From Ascaris suum (lineage: Eukaryota; Nematoda; Chromadorea; Rhabditida; Ascarididae): DNA of 64,000 nucleotides. The notes under the pieces were generated by a model. It did no database searches. It saw nothing but the letters and a program-made list of their open reading frames with translations, and was not told where the DNA came from. This document shows positions 51,975 to 64,000 of this stretch, piece after piece. The stretch's first letter is position 1; each line of letters begins with the position of its first letter. The stretch is from NCBI GenBank assembly GCA_013433145.1, contig CM024169.1, forward strand, positions 4,526,001-4,590,000, in the 5' to 3' direction. The position numbers were made by a program, and so were the translations under genes.

Positions 51975-54900
51975 TCGACACAATGCCCCCTCCCCTACCT
52001 CCCTCTCCTTTTCCGACAGAAAATGATTGGAACCATAATGTAAATAATAAGTAAGAGGTGGCATCTTTGGCAGAATTAAAGTGCGTGTTTGCAGCGAATT
52101 CAAATGGCCTTTAGATAATTTGAGGAAAATTCGGATCTAATTTGAGGCGTAGTGTAGGCAAATAATGTAGGCGTAGTGTAGGCAAATATGAAGGTAGTAA
52201 TACTTAAGACGATGAATTCTTTTGGGACAGAGAAGCTAGTCACAATTTGCTTTGTGTTTATTACTGCTAACGAACATGCGGGAACTGTGGAGGGCAGTGG
52301 ATTAAACTCGCTAGTGCCACTTTTTTTTTGAATTTTAGCGAAGATGAGTTGATTATGTATGGATGCACATACTTTTCCTAAGCGACTTAGCATCGCACTG
52401 CATCGCCACCCGTGTTCCGCATCGAGTTAACGCCTGTCTTTTTCCGCTGTCATATGAAAAACATCTAAGCAACCTTCACAAGAATAGAGCATTTATGACT
52501 ATCGCAAGCCATCTCATTTTCAATATGTACTTCGACTCCAAACATAGGAAGATCCTATCTGTTGTTTTGCAGGACAATGCGTTTCGATAAAACTCGGGTG
52601 GATAATGCGATGTATTTCAATGAGGTTGAGACGCATCTGGTTCAAAACGGAAACATTTGTCTCAATTAGTGAGAACTGACGCTCTTCTGCTGCAAATACA
52701 TCAACTAGGCTATCGGTGAATAAAATTTGAGCACCGGAAACATGCTGGGAAGACAGTAGGCCGACAAAACATGGAATACCAATTATTGTACGTACTCTCC
52801 ACGGCAATAAAGAATTCAAAAGCAATCTGTCGGCACCCACGGGCTTCCTGCTCTATCAAACAGGAGGAAGAACGAACGGCGACCTGAGTAGCCCGTCACC
52901 AGTTAAAGATTTTGGGAAATGAATCAAAACTTCGCTCGTTTTGAAATCTTCTCAGATTCTTTCGTTGGCCCTGAAAAGATTCCCATTCACCTTTAAAAAG
53001 CTCCAGTCCACTTCGACTGCCCTTGTGGAAAACTCAACTCGTTTCTTCTCCAATAAGCTGGAATGTTCCCAGCTTTCCTTATTAGATCCTCAAAACTTTC
53101 GTGTCGTTTAGTCAGCTACACCTAAGAAATTCGGTTTCCTTCGTTTGCCTTACTTTCAAGTTCTCGGTTAATTCATGGATCAGGAATTGTCGTCAGCAGC
53201 CAATTATGTCACCACGCTATTACAGCAATACTATTGATGTATGGACGTTGCCACTCCAAAAAATCTATTGATAAAGTGCAGGAACCCTTTCTCAGACGGA
53301 AGAGGGGACAAAACACTTTACGGCCTCAATTAAAATATCCCAACACGTTCTCCGTCCCTCTAACATGATCCACAAGAAATGAAGTTGTCGAGACTGCATT
53401 CGTAAGCTGTCCCCAGCTCTCCCCGCTTGTCATCTCGATAGTACCAGCCCATCGTCACAGTATGATTCCTTCAGCAATCTGAGTGCGGATTTAAGCAGCA
53501 TTAGAAAACAATCTTCATATATAATTACTTCCTCAGTTAAAAAAACATAAAAAATGACAATTGCACAATGAGTGATTTGCTGCGGTGAATAAATACTCGC
53601 ATAACACTTAAATGTGAAACAACTCAGTCTTTGAGATCACAGGAAGAATCCTAAGGTGCAGAATGAATATGAAACGAAGCGATACATTGCCGCAATCTAG
53701 GGGAAATGCAAATATGGTCGTGCCAGAATTTACGACACAAGAATAAATGACACCGAATGAACACATTGCAAACTACACCGTTTTAATCCGATAACACCGC
53801 CGAAGTCATGTCTGAAAGGTATTGTAAATGCGTAAGGAGGAGAAGGATATCCGACACTCACTGTCTGTCCTGCACAGTGATCGTAAATTGGGGGTTTTCC
53901 TCGAATGTGCTGCAATAGATTGACTCGAATTGCAAAGGGCACATTGCGGCAGCCTCTGTTGCATGCACTCTCGGTTGTTTACTGCTATGGATGCGTATGC
54001 AATTGCAAATATGGGGGCGTTCACAAAAATCGCGTGTAATTGGCATTCCCATAAAACCTCATATAATTTGCGATAAATTTCGTTCAGCACTCATATTTGG
54101 GCAAACAAAGTTTTGAAAATGAAAATGTGTGCTCTTAAATGAATCAACATGAGCATATTTGCATATTGTAAACGATCAACGTGAATGCAACACTGCATCC
54201 TTCATCGACGTCAATAAATGAGTCAGCAGACGACACTAAAAACAACAATATGCACTGAGCAGAACAGGTCTTCTATTACGCATACCCGACAAATAGATAG
54301 TAAGGCACACCATATAAGCACTCCATCAAGGCGAGATGCGTAAATAACAAGTTATCACTGTTTAAAATTAAATGAACTCAACACAACTGCTGTCACCTTT
54401 GAGCACTGCTGAGAAATCACAACTTTAAATAACGCTCATAAAAGCGAAATGAATTACACAACGAAACAAAAAAAAAAATACGGACGTTATGAGGTTCTCA
54501 TCTAATATCCAACGTTCGATCACCGTCAATACTGAGATTTGACTAAGCTTGATGGAATAGTCTTAGCTAGAAGTCAACGGCACAAACGCTTCCACAGTTT
54601 GAAATGTTATTAATGAATTCAGGTTCCAACATCGCATGGCTGGAAGAGTAGATTCAGGTTCCAACATCGAAGCTGGAAGAGTTTGAATTAATGAACATCA
54701 CATTCCAACAGAAGCACCTTAGTTAGATCGCGAAGAAGAAAACATAAAAAACTTGACTGGCAGAATGAACTTTTTATGTCAGCTACTGGAAAAGAAATGG
54801 TGTGCCGTAACGATTGGCTCTATACAATCCTCTTCAACTCTGCTCATCAGGCTGACTGATATCGTACATTGGCGACGAACAAAACATGAGCAACAATGCA

Positions 54901-56188
54901 GTCATACTTAAGCTGAACCAATCGTCCGCAAACGGCCTCCATACACGAATCGTTTTTCATCTCGATCAGCTGCAAAGTGCAGACCCGATCCGTATAAGAC
55001 GGGATCGCATCTACTACAAAATGAATGCCCCTTCGTGCATATTTCCATAACCTTCCTAAAACCTGATGGATCGATTTGAAAATTGCTATAGAGAAGCACT
55101 TCGAGTTATAGAGAGAAAAATGCTGCACTGAAAGAAATGCACATATACACAAACGCACAGACAGAACCTGATCATGAGAACGAAAAGTGAGACGAATAAA
55201 AATACCAAAAGAAAGTGAGAAAGAAGCTGATGAAATCAATAAGAGAAGTGAAAACAAAGCGAGTGCCAGAGGAGTAACTGAACGTTACTGATCGTGAATT
55301 TCTCTTTCCTCATAAAATGCACTTCGTCACGACCGTCGACTTCAATATATCGTGTCATATCACAAACCGATTGGATAATCTCGTTAATCGCCTATAAAGC
55401 TCCTAATGGGAATCGATTCCCCTCATTCATATTCCTCTTCGCCCGTGCACTATCCTGCAACAACAGTCCGTGTGTAACCAACTCTGTAAAGCAAATAATT
55501 GCAATTCTTATAATAAACCCGAAAATTGATCAATCGACTCGCAACCATTGAAACGATGGGAGTATGAATGGCTAAGAGATAAATATTTGCATTCGGCGAA
55601 AGTTGGATGAATGGCAGCTAGTGGAATTTGGCATCATTAAGGTTGAAACCATCTTAGGTGGAAATTGTAAACGTGCCTCCAATTCCTGCCAAGGAAATAT
55701 GATAGACCAGAGCGTAGAAGGGCATATAACTACTTTGCGTTTATCGCCATTACGAAGTAAATACTTTGAAGTTGTTGAAGCTGACCTTTAACCTCTTGAG
55801 ATGACCTTTTCAGACCCCTCAAGTTGAAAAAACAAATAAGAAACTCGGGGACGCAGAAATGACTATGCTTCGTTAGTCTCCTTGCGTTGCTATTGCAACC
55901 TCCCCCACAGATATCCCAACAGCGCTTATGTGGGAGTTACTACTTAAAAAGGGATAGCATAATACTATAAGTCATCGCAAAGTTTATGATTCTAAACATG
56001 AAATATTCGGAGAGTTTTATACGCTCAACGAAAAGAATATCGCCACACAATGCTTTATTGTTATAGTGCATTGATGCATTATTATTTCAAACTTATCCAC
56101 AGTGCATTATTCCTGTGATACCAATAATGCATTACGGACGCCTTCGAACTACTGTGTTTTTATTCAGTTGTAATAATAACGAATGAAA
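51975..56188. other. Intergenic region between convergent glutaminase and ADAM genes
   Basis: 4.2 kb with no recognised gene. Short direct repeats occur at about 52143-52190 (AGGCGTAGTGTAGGCAAATA, two copies) and 54617-54682. Minus-strand ORFs at 52520-52840 and 54847-55257 are open but match nothing I know. The latter could contribute a 3' exon to the ADAM gene, but its content does not resemble an ADAM17 tail. No clear AATAAA follows the glutaminase stop; AATAAT at about 52043 is a candidate signal. Confidence 0.45.
54617..54682. repeat. Direct duplication, about 33-bp units
   Basis: Two copies of a unit beginning ATTCAGGTTCCAACATCG and ending CTGGAAGAGT, differing by a short insertion (CATGG against AAG). 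Intergenic. Confidence 0.7.
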
Positions 56189-59096
56189 TTAGGAGAAGCA
56201 GAAAAAGATAGTGAGGAAAGGATGCGAGTGGAGAGAGACTGAGAGAAAAAGAAAGAAATGAAATAAATGACGAACGATGCTGTGAACGAGCACGCTGATC
56301 GGTATCCAAAAAAGCAACGTCACGCTCAGCACCAGACCAACCAAGTTGTCCTCAACGAACTTCCCTGAAACAAACATTTGGACGGGTCCTTCTAAATGGG
56401 ATTGACATCCTTCCTTCCCCTGATGGGTTCTTCTATCGTCCTTCATAAAACCGATTGCTCTTATTTCAAAATCGAATCTCACACATCGTCTCCTTATCAT
56501 TCTTCTTATCTGTTCTCACTTCAGCGAATGACATCAAATGGAAAAGCATGCCAGTAATTTTATCCTTCTGAAGCGTATCATTCTATTTACGTGACGATTT
56601 CGTCTGCATGATAATTTCAGATTAGGATCATATATCAAAAAAAAAACCACAGCAAGCCACCAAGCTTCTCAGTTCACTATCAATAACGTTAAAACAGCCC
56701 TCTGCGCAAGCCAAGAGGAAGCAAAACTCTTGCCATCGTGCTGTTTTGATTACTTTATGGACTCAAAACACTTCACATAATTCAGTTCCGAGCAGAAATT
56801 TTCATTCCGCCTTCGAAGATGATAAGAAAAGAATTGTAGATTGCTGTCCTGTCGACAAGAATTGATGAACAGGTGTTGATGTCGCCGACAGGAATGACAT
56901 CACCTATCAATTCTCTCGGTCTCTCCTGCTATCCTTCCGTATTATATTCTAGCTCTGCTTCTAAAGTACTGTACACTGGTATATCCAAAATGCGAACCCA
57001 ACCGTCATCCCGTTCACTTGCCAACCATTTAAACCATCTAAAAACTAAAGCACATGACTTGAAACAAAAAGGAGATATTTTGTTGATAATTAATGAATAT
57101 GACATTACCCTAAAGACAGTATTTAGTTTAAACTGATGTTAATATTCCCTAAATTCGGTTAATCGAAATGTATACACCCCATCTGAATATAAAGAATTAA
57201 GTGAACAGGTAATTTCGCTAAAGAGCTTCATGACAAAAGACAGGTATCACTGCACAGCTACTTAAAGATATCTGACAGTCAGAGTTCAAGCAAATCGAAT
57301 GGCAATCAGCAGGGTTGCAATGACACGCACTTTGTGCAACTCGCTTGACTAGACCAATATGCACTTGAAAAAAAACCGATAAAATGCATAATATGTATTC
57401 ACTTTCCAACTCGATCGAGTGAACGAAAAAATGTCTTGTAAAAAGTTCTTTCAAGCAGTATATGCATGAAGAGCAGTTAATTTGCATGCGCAAAATATAC
57501 TGCACCTTAAGCAACAAAATCACAGCTCATAGTTTTGTAATTTGTGAGTTGGGACCACCGGATACACGAAAGCACGAACATATTAGCTTAGATATGACTG
57601 TGAAAATCGTGCAGGACTAAGAAAACACACGCCCTTGCAATACGAGTTTGGATAATACGAAATTGCGCAAACATTTTCGATAAAGTGGCGAAATTTGCTG
57701 TATTTCCACAAGTGAGCTGCAATATTGGTTTGTTCATTGAGAGCCTCTTCACAGATCAATGTTTTGTTATTTCACAAATACGGTTCTGCAATAAACATAT
57801 CTTTTGACAAAACTATTCGAGTTGAAAATGAAAACATCATTCATCAACGAATATTTCGTACTTTTCATTATTTTTTCGTCGAGTTTTAAGAAAATTGAAC
57901 GGCCAATGATGACTGCAGAAATAAGTCGAATTATATTAGGTCAATGAAAAACACTCACAGAAATTAGTTTCGTCGATATTCTCAATGATATGCCAAAAAT
58001 GCGAAACGACATCGGCAACTTCTTTGATGCACACCGCCTGAATGTGATCGATGTGTTCAGCGTTATGCACAAATCACCGTAACTCCTGCTTCACTAAGCA
58101 ACTTAACAATGTTCCCCTTACTGGGTGATAAATATTTCCATTTGGTAATTGTTAAAATGCAGCGCCCTGATAAGATAACCTATCAAAAAAAGTGGCACTA
58201 ACGTTACAGCACTTATCAAAACACCAAAGACAATACAGCTCAATGTCTACTTTCTGCAGTGGCGCACAAATAGCAGGCTAAGAGACACCAGCGTATACTT
58301 TAACAATTGAACAGACGCTGTCGCCAAGCCTGCTCTCTCGTGCACTTCTTTTTTAACAAGAAAAAAAATCCGTACACATGCACTTCTAATCTCACCTACT
58401 GCTTTATAAGGAGAGCTCCTCTCTCAAACAGATATGAGTGAATAAATCCATTACTCCTAGAAGTGTTTCAGCTTTGCCTTTTCTATTTTCTTTGAACGGC
58501 TATCTTTTTTTCGTTCGTTTTGCTCTCTTCACTCTAAAATGTTTTGTCAAGTGGATCATGTTGTCAGTGAGATTCAACATGATCCACTTCAACCTATTCG
58601 ATCATAAGCTGCTGATGTAAAGTAAACGACGATGAAGAAGGTACATTCTGACAGTGGCCGTGAATACATCTGGTTCCATCACGCAGGATATATTTCTCGG
58701 AACGCGCAAACGGCTCGCATGTTCCGTTGCTCGAACGACAACAACGCAAACACGAATCGGCTACTGAAATATATTTCTATGCAAATACCCAATAAGAGAA
58801 TAAAAACCATGTACGGAACAAAGAAGAAAGAAACAATAAAAAAGATCGTATTTGCAAACATCAAATTCGAGAATCCTTTCAAATCATATAAATTTTTTCA
58901 GTCAACAACGACAATCACGAAAAATTATTCGTCCACTTTTGAAAATACCAGCTATCAGTTCTAGCGAAAATCCCGCATTCTTTCCTCATGACAGCCTTGA
59001 AAACTATGGGCAAAAAAAGACCTCTGGCTAACTGCATTGCTGTGTACGGTCTCAACTCGATCACAACACGCATCCCTCACACGCCATCCAAAACAA

Positions 59097-59191
<95 letters not shown>

Positions 59192-62100
59192 CGCGAAGGA
59201 ATAAAGATGGACTTTAGCAAAGTTACATCCATCGAAAGACCACTCCTCAATACTAATTACACAGCGGCGGCGAAAGCAGAAAAAGAATCTAACATGGCGG
59301 TTTTGGTGCCGTTTTTTCTTTTTTCTTCAACTTTGTAACGAAGATTACCTGTGCTAACTTTGAAACCAATTCTTGACAGCCGCATTTTTCTCAACCAGTT
59401 AGAAGAAAGGTGCCATCGTTGATGGGATAAAAGAAGGAAATTTGAGAGGTTTTCACATTTACGCATCACCCCAATTTAGGCATATAAACATATAAGCGGT
59501 GGGAAGATATGCAACTCATCCTCATCAACGCATTACAATTTCTTGCTTGGAACTGATGAAACTAAACGAAAACCCACCTGAACAAAAAACTTTGATGTCC
59601 CTGGCGCCTTTTATGTAAAAATCAGACTGTCTCATTAATAGATAATCAATAATTAAATGTAATTAGATCCATTTGATAAACGCTTCCTTAAAAGTGAGGT
59701 GTTGCAATTTAGGGCACAAATCGGCCTCAAATTCAATCGACCAACTTTGACCCATCAACCCAAAATGCCTTTCATTGCCGTTTCTTAGCATTTTGAAAGA
59801 AAATTTCCACAACACTAAGGCAAAGTGGAAGGAACTTTCAGCATTAATAGAATGCAAAAAAAAACTGCGAATGTAACCCTGAGTTTACTGTACATAGCGA
59901 GCGTACCATTCGGACAAATGCATGGTTTCTTATTGATGGCAGGACGTTCGCAGAAAGTTAAACAACGACCCTTGAAGCATTCGCCTTCCTCAAGACATTC
60001 GCGTCCATCGTCGATTGCCGATGGCTCAGGGCACTCTCCCGATTTACCCCTAAATAACCGGCCATCAACACCAAAACAACATCACTGATCAATGCACCCT
60101 ATCACCGTGATTTGATTTGACAGTGCCACTCGATGATTCGCCTTTTCAACACTAGAACGATTCCACCGGAAAACATTCCCAAAGATTTGCCATAATAGCG
60201 GCAAAAATCAAAAAAGGGGACTTGCACTTTAATATCAACCTGCAAAAAATACCACTCCTACCCCAATACGGTTTGTTTGAAGTACAGGATGATATTTGCT
60301 TTGAACATCGTCGATGACTTGTAATAAATAGAAACATGTGCCACACGAAATGCACCTTTGCATCGCAACCCGTGTGATCAGCTTACCTATGCAAGCCAAC
60401 AAAAACAAGCATGAAACACTTGTTACGCACTTTCTTACGCAACCGATCGCCTATTAAATCCCCATTCGAAAATTCCTTTTGAGGGACATACGACCATTTA
60501 GCTATAAAAACGTCTTGCAAGCTTTGCTGTGTGACGGAGTGTCAATACCCCACTGAAAAGATTACGAACGTAACCAAAAGAGATAAGTGGTTACCGTTTC
60601 GAATGCATTACGAATTAAATTTCTGGCACAGCAAGCTGATGGCATCAGACGCGGGGGAAAGAGCACACATATGGGTTGTACATACACACCTAAAAAGCGC
60701 GCCTCGCTCGGCGACATCACTAAAAACGAGTTGTTAGGATTCGCTCACTTCGGTTAAGCTGTCAGTGATCGCTACCTTAAGACGCTCTGCGGAACTCCTA
60801 GTCATAGTGAGAAGCATCTTAAACGACCCTGGCCAACCGTTCATCTTTCAGTTCAAAACGAACTATGACGAAACGCCGAAATCAGTGGACTTGAAAACGA
60901 TAAGCAATTTCGCTTCGATCTAACAAACAGCCCTAACATTCCAACAAGTCGTTGCAACGCTTCCACGAAACCTCAGCTATGATGAGCGGCTAACTTCGAC
61001 AGCATTAAAGAGGATATTAACGGGAAAAACTGACGTGCAATACGATGAATGTTTGCACTGTAGTGGATTCTCGTGTAAACAGAGATGTGTGGCTGGAAGG
61101 AAGTGACAGCTATTCGAACAGCACGGCACGTTCTTCGGTGAGCATTGCGCTCCCGGACGTAGACGACAAGTTGACGAACAGCAACTACAAATACATAAGA
61201 TTGTTGCATTCGTTAATGATTACTGGAATGAAAAGTTGAATATGCATGCCACAAGAAATTTCTCACTGGACATACACAAATTGTTGACGGGCATAAACTC
61301 AGTCGACAGTGTAAAGATATTTCGCAAAATGCACTCAACATAATTTCTTTTCGCACCAAAATGAATGTCAGTGCAAAGTGTGCAAACCGATAAATCGAAA
61401 TTGCTAAGTGAAACTACCGACCTCTATCCCATCTAATGACCTACACTGGATTAATACGGCGCAAGTATCAACTGCGAGTAGCAGATCTGTAACTTACTTG
61501 TTGTGCTCCTTTTTGTTGACCTCTTCTGAAATCATTTTTATATTCCACACAATAATAACAGGCTACGAAGCAATGCTGAATACAAGAAAAGAGACAATGA
61601 AGCAGACAACAAGCATACTTATCCTCATGACCAGTTAACAGCATGCCCACATCACACTCTTCACCCTCTTCGACACGACCGTTTCCGCAGAATGAACTCG
61701 CCTCCTCCTCGAAACAGATGTCCGCCTTTCTCGACAACACTTTCGCAATCATACGTCGTGAACATGGAGAGAACCGCTGAAGCAACATATCACTAGGCCT
61801 CAGCATTCACTCCGATACAAGAGCACACAAACAACACAACCACCACAAACGACCGATGCACAAAAATTGAGTGAGCAATCCAACACTCACAATATCGGTA
61901 CCACATCACGCAGCAAAGCAGCTTCCCCTCTTGTCATCTCAATCGGATCAACAGGCACTCCGATCACCCTTCAATAAATATCAAACATAACGTATTGTGC
62001 AAGTGTGCTTCAAATTTAAACAATTTTACATGATAGCACTCTGCAAAGAATCGGTGCGAATGCGACAACAGAGTGCACATCACATCACTTCCACCGGAAT

Positions 62101-64000
62101 CGCTCTGACATACCATTTCCTGCTAGTTTAATGTATGACACTGCAGCGTATTCCATAAGCGTTGGTGCAAAAGTTGCAGCTAAATGGCAGCAAGGGAAAC
62201 ACTTACGTTATTGTTCACATCGTAACCGGATACCGAATAGGTATTCATTATATAGGAACCCCCTGCACTATACGAAGGCGAGCATTCGGCTGACGAATCG
62301 TCATGGGTCGCTCCCCAGTTGTGACCGAGCTCTGAGGATATCAAAAGTTAACATATTTGTACTTCATTGTTCTTCCCGTGGTCCTTCTAGTGTACAAGGG
62401 CTTAGATACTTAATGATTGTTAGAGGCAGGGAAGATTGTTCTGATGACACCTGAGATGAACCACTAATAAATTCGTCGGTGATACGAACTTCTAATCAGT
62501 ATTTGGTCTCTCTTTTAAACATTTGTGACTAAAAGAGAGCAGAATGAAAGAAAATCCAATAATTCGTAAGCATGGAACAACAGAGGAGATTTGTGAATTC
62601 ACATTTCACTCACCATGTGCAGTGACAATATCAGCTTCGCGAGTTATCACAGTGCCCCCTTGCGTTGTCTTCGCACTCGACAGTGCTGTGTTATAATACA
62701 CGTCGCCACCTGATGTGTGACTCTGCAACAACACTAATTTCCGCGTATTTTATATGCTCAGTACCACCTCTATTTTTGGGCGCATCCAAAACCGACTCGA
62801 TCCTTCTGAATTATAGTATTTTGACAAATAAAAACCTTGCGACAAAGAACAGCTCTCGCATTTTGCAATGAATATTTAGGCTGACAGATAATCGCAGTGG
62901 ATTCAACTGCAATGGTAATAGTTTGTGCACCCAAAACAATAAACGGTGAATTGAATGTAGCAGGTCACCAATATGAACTGCATATTGCTTAGCAAAGAAT
63001 GAATGTTATTCATTGGAATCAAGACGGAACATAACGAAATTCCGCTTTTCGACCTCATCTGCAACAGCTTATATTAAGTGAACTTAAACACTGCTCCTAT
63101 CAAACACTCCTCGCACAACAAAAACAGCGGCAATTAAGTGCACAGATGAGAACTCAAATCACCTTGGGCGAGCAGATGCCACCTGCAGAATGTAATTCAG
63201 GTGATGAAATGTAGCCTAGACCAAGTACGCCGTTCTCGAACGACTGCGCGGTAAACAGATGCACCAAGCAGTACTGATCAGAGCCCTGTCGCCTCGAAAA
63301 ACTCTGCAATCACTAACATCACATTATCGCACCATTAGCACTGACTACACTTAGGTAAATGAATGTCGCAGGCACTGGAAAAAAGTGAACAAAGGGAAGT
63401 CGACGGTGATATAGTAACTTTGGAAATACTCGTCTTTATTGCTGAGGGCTTCTGCTCAGCAACGGTGATGCAGGAGCAGTTTTTGTATGCAAGTTTCAAC
63501 CCTGCAAAGCAACGCTGACAGATAACGTGCCTTATAGAGTACATTCACACTCCTATACTACAAAACAATGCTGCGTAGACGACTTTGTTTGCGCCCCGGC
63601 TTCACCCTGTGCGCACTATTGCAGAATCGAATTATTCTTTTGCACTTCCTCTCCCTTCCCTTCCAATGTTTTTGCAAAAACGAGAAATCTCTCCAGCCGA
63701 TCTTCTTCTTGCACGCACATCTTGAGCGATGAATAAGATATTATTAGCAGTGCTTTTAACAGAAGCAAAATTATCGGATTCCAAGAGACGCCTGTCTCCA
63801 AGATGTAAGACTAACGTCAAGAAGCTGATTAACGTTGCGCTTCCCAGTAAATACTGCATTATAGTGATCGGGATCTGAGCGTGTTGGGACGGTATGGACG
63901 ACCATATCCTTGATCATAAAACCCATATTGTTGAGTCGTCTACCTTGTTCATCTTCACCCCACTCGGTTGTTGTGTACAACGCATTCACCCTATCGATCA
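56189..64000 (-). CDS. adm-4: ADAM17/TACE-type membrane metalloprotease, partial (5' end outside window)
   Basis: Zinc sheddase releasing ectodomains of membrane proteins at the cell surface. Minus-strand exons, joined in phase: 63998-63816 (frame continues past the edge), 63303-63163, 62722-62614, 62331-62207, 61776-61619, 61184-61035, 60049-59907, 58763-58645, 58037-57959, 56364 to 56276 or beyond; about 432 codons. The first four exons give the rear of the catalytic domain (AHLFT-like block, then [19 protein letters not shown], the complete HExxHxxGxxHD zinc site, split by an intron after H). The Met-turn is [10 protein letters not shown]. Next come the disintegrin-like domain ([15 protein letters not shown]) and the ADAM17-type membrane-proximal Cys-rich region, whose cysteine spacing follows human ADAM17. 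A short juxtamembrane helix ([13 protein letters not shown]) leads to the transmembrane segment ([20 protein letters not shown]). Prodomain and signal peptide are off the right edge. The cytosolic tail is unresolved: the frame runs to a stop at 56189, but a donor at 56275 is equally possible. Only the ADAM10/17 branch has this stalk, and ADAM17 fits best. Confidence 0.9.
58549..58589. repeat. Perfect 15-bp hairpin with 11-nt loop in ADAM intron
   Basis: Arms 58549-58563 (AAGTGGATCATGTTG) and 58575-58589 are exact reverse complements. The stem lies in the intron after the exon ending at 58645, about 56 nt beyond its donor on the coding strand, so it could fold in the pre-mRNA close to the 5' splice site. 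Confidence 0.75.
59101..59191. repeat. (TA)n microsatellite, about 91 bp
   Basis: A pure TA array within an ADAM intron (59906-58764). The Ile/Tyr frame through it is an artefact. Confidence 0.97.

Noticed and set aside
54847..55257. 136-codon minus-strand ORF as a cytoplasmic tail exon of the ADAM gene
   Set aside because: It starts with a long hydrophobic run and does not resemble an ADAM17 tail. No in-phase donor and acceptor pair supports joining it with confidence.
61468..61630. Extension of the ADAM disintegrin exon beyond GHEDK in the same frame
   Set aside because: The continuing frame is intronic read-through. Splicing at 61619 to 61184 gives the expected CCSSTCRL cysteine pattern in phase.

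Overview
This is a stretch of animal nuclear genome, almost certainly a nematode and probably a strongylid (hookworm-like) clade V species. The signs are an AT-rich sequence, genes split into many short exons with GT/AG introns, long intergenic tracts, (TA)n microsatellites, poly-C tracts and a decayed RTE-type retrotransposon. The species call is inference. No bacterial features, operons or CRISPR arrays are present.

Layout: (1) 366-586, + strand: last coding exon of an SLC2/MFS-type sugar or polyol transporter whose body lies left of the window. (2) 587-12080: about 11.5 kb without a recognised gene. It holds two clear hairpins, two poly-C tracts and a possible three-exon minus-strand gene (9315-7185) that I cannot name. 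(3) 23481-12081, - strand: a complete five-exon gene for an AMP-activated protein kinase beta subunit (282 aa as reconstructed), with a 7.3 kb first intron. (4) 23482-37022: a 13.5 kb intergenic region between divergent genes, with two (TA)n arrays, a small MITE-like element and a few unassigned open segments. (5) 37023-51974, + strand: a complete or nearly complete 11-exon kidney-type glutaminase gene (628 aa as reconstructed) with ankyrin repeats. Its 4.7 kb intron 9 carries a composite element: long inverted repeats flanking an RTE reverse-transcriptase relic. (6) 51975-56188: intergenic between convergent genes. (7) 56276-64000, - strand: the 3' two-thirds of an ADAM17/TACE-type metalloprotease gene (catalytic site to transmembrane segment), running off the right edge.

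The four recognised genes do not form an operon. They alternate in strand, and each is separated from its neighbour by 4-13 kb. Three relate to nutrient handling (transporter, AMPK beta, glutaminase), but the sequence shows no shared control. Exon models were made by hand from open frame, splice dinucleotides and intron phase. All internal junctions of the AMPK, glutaminase and ADAM17 models join in phase. The 5' end of glutaminase and the 3' end of the ADAM gene are the least certain parts.
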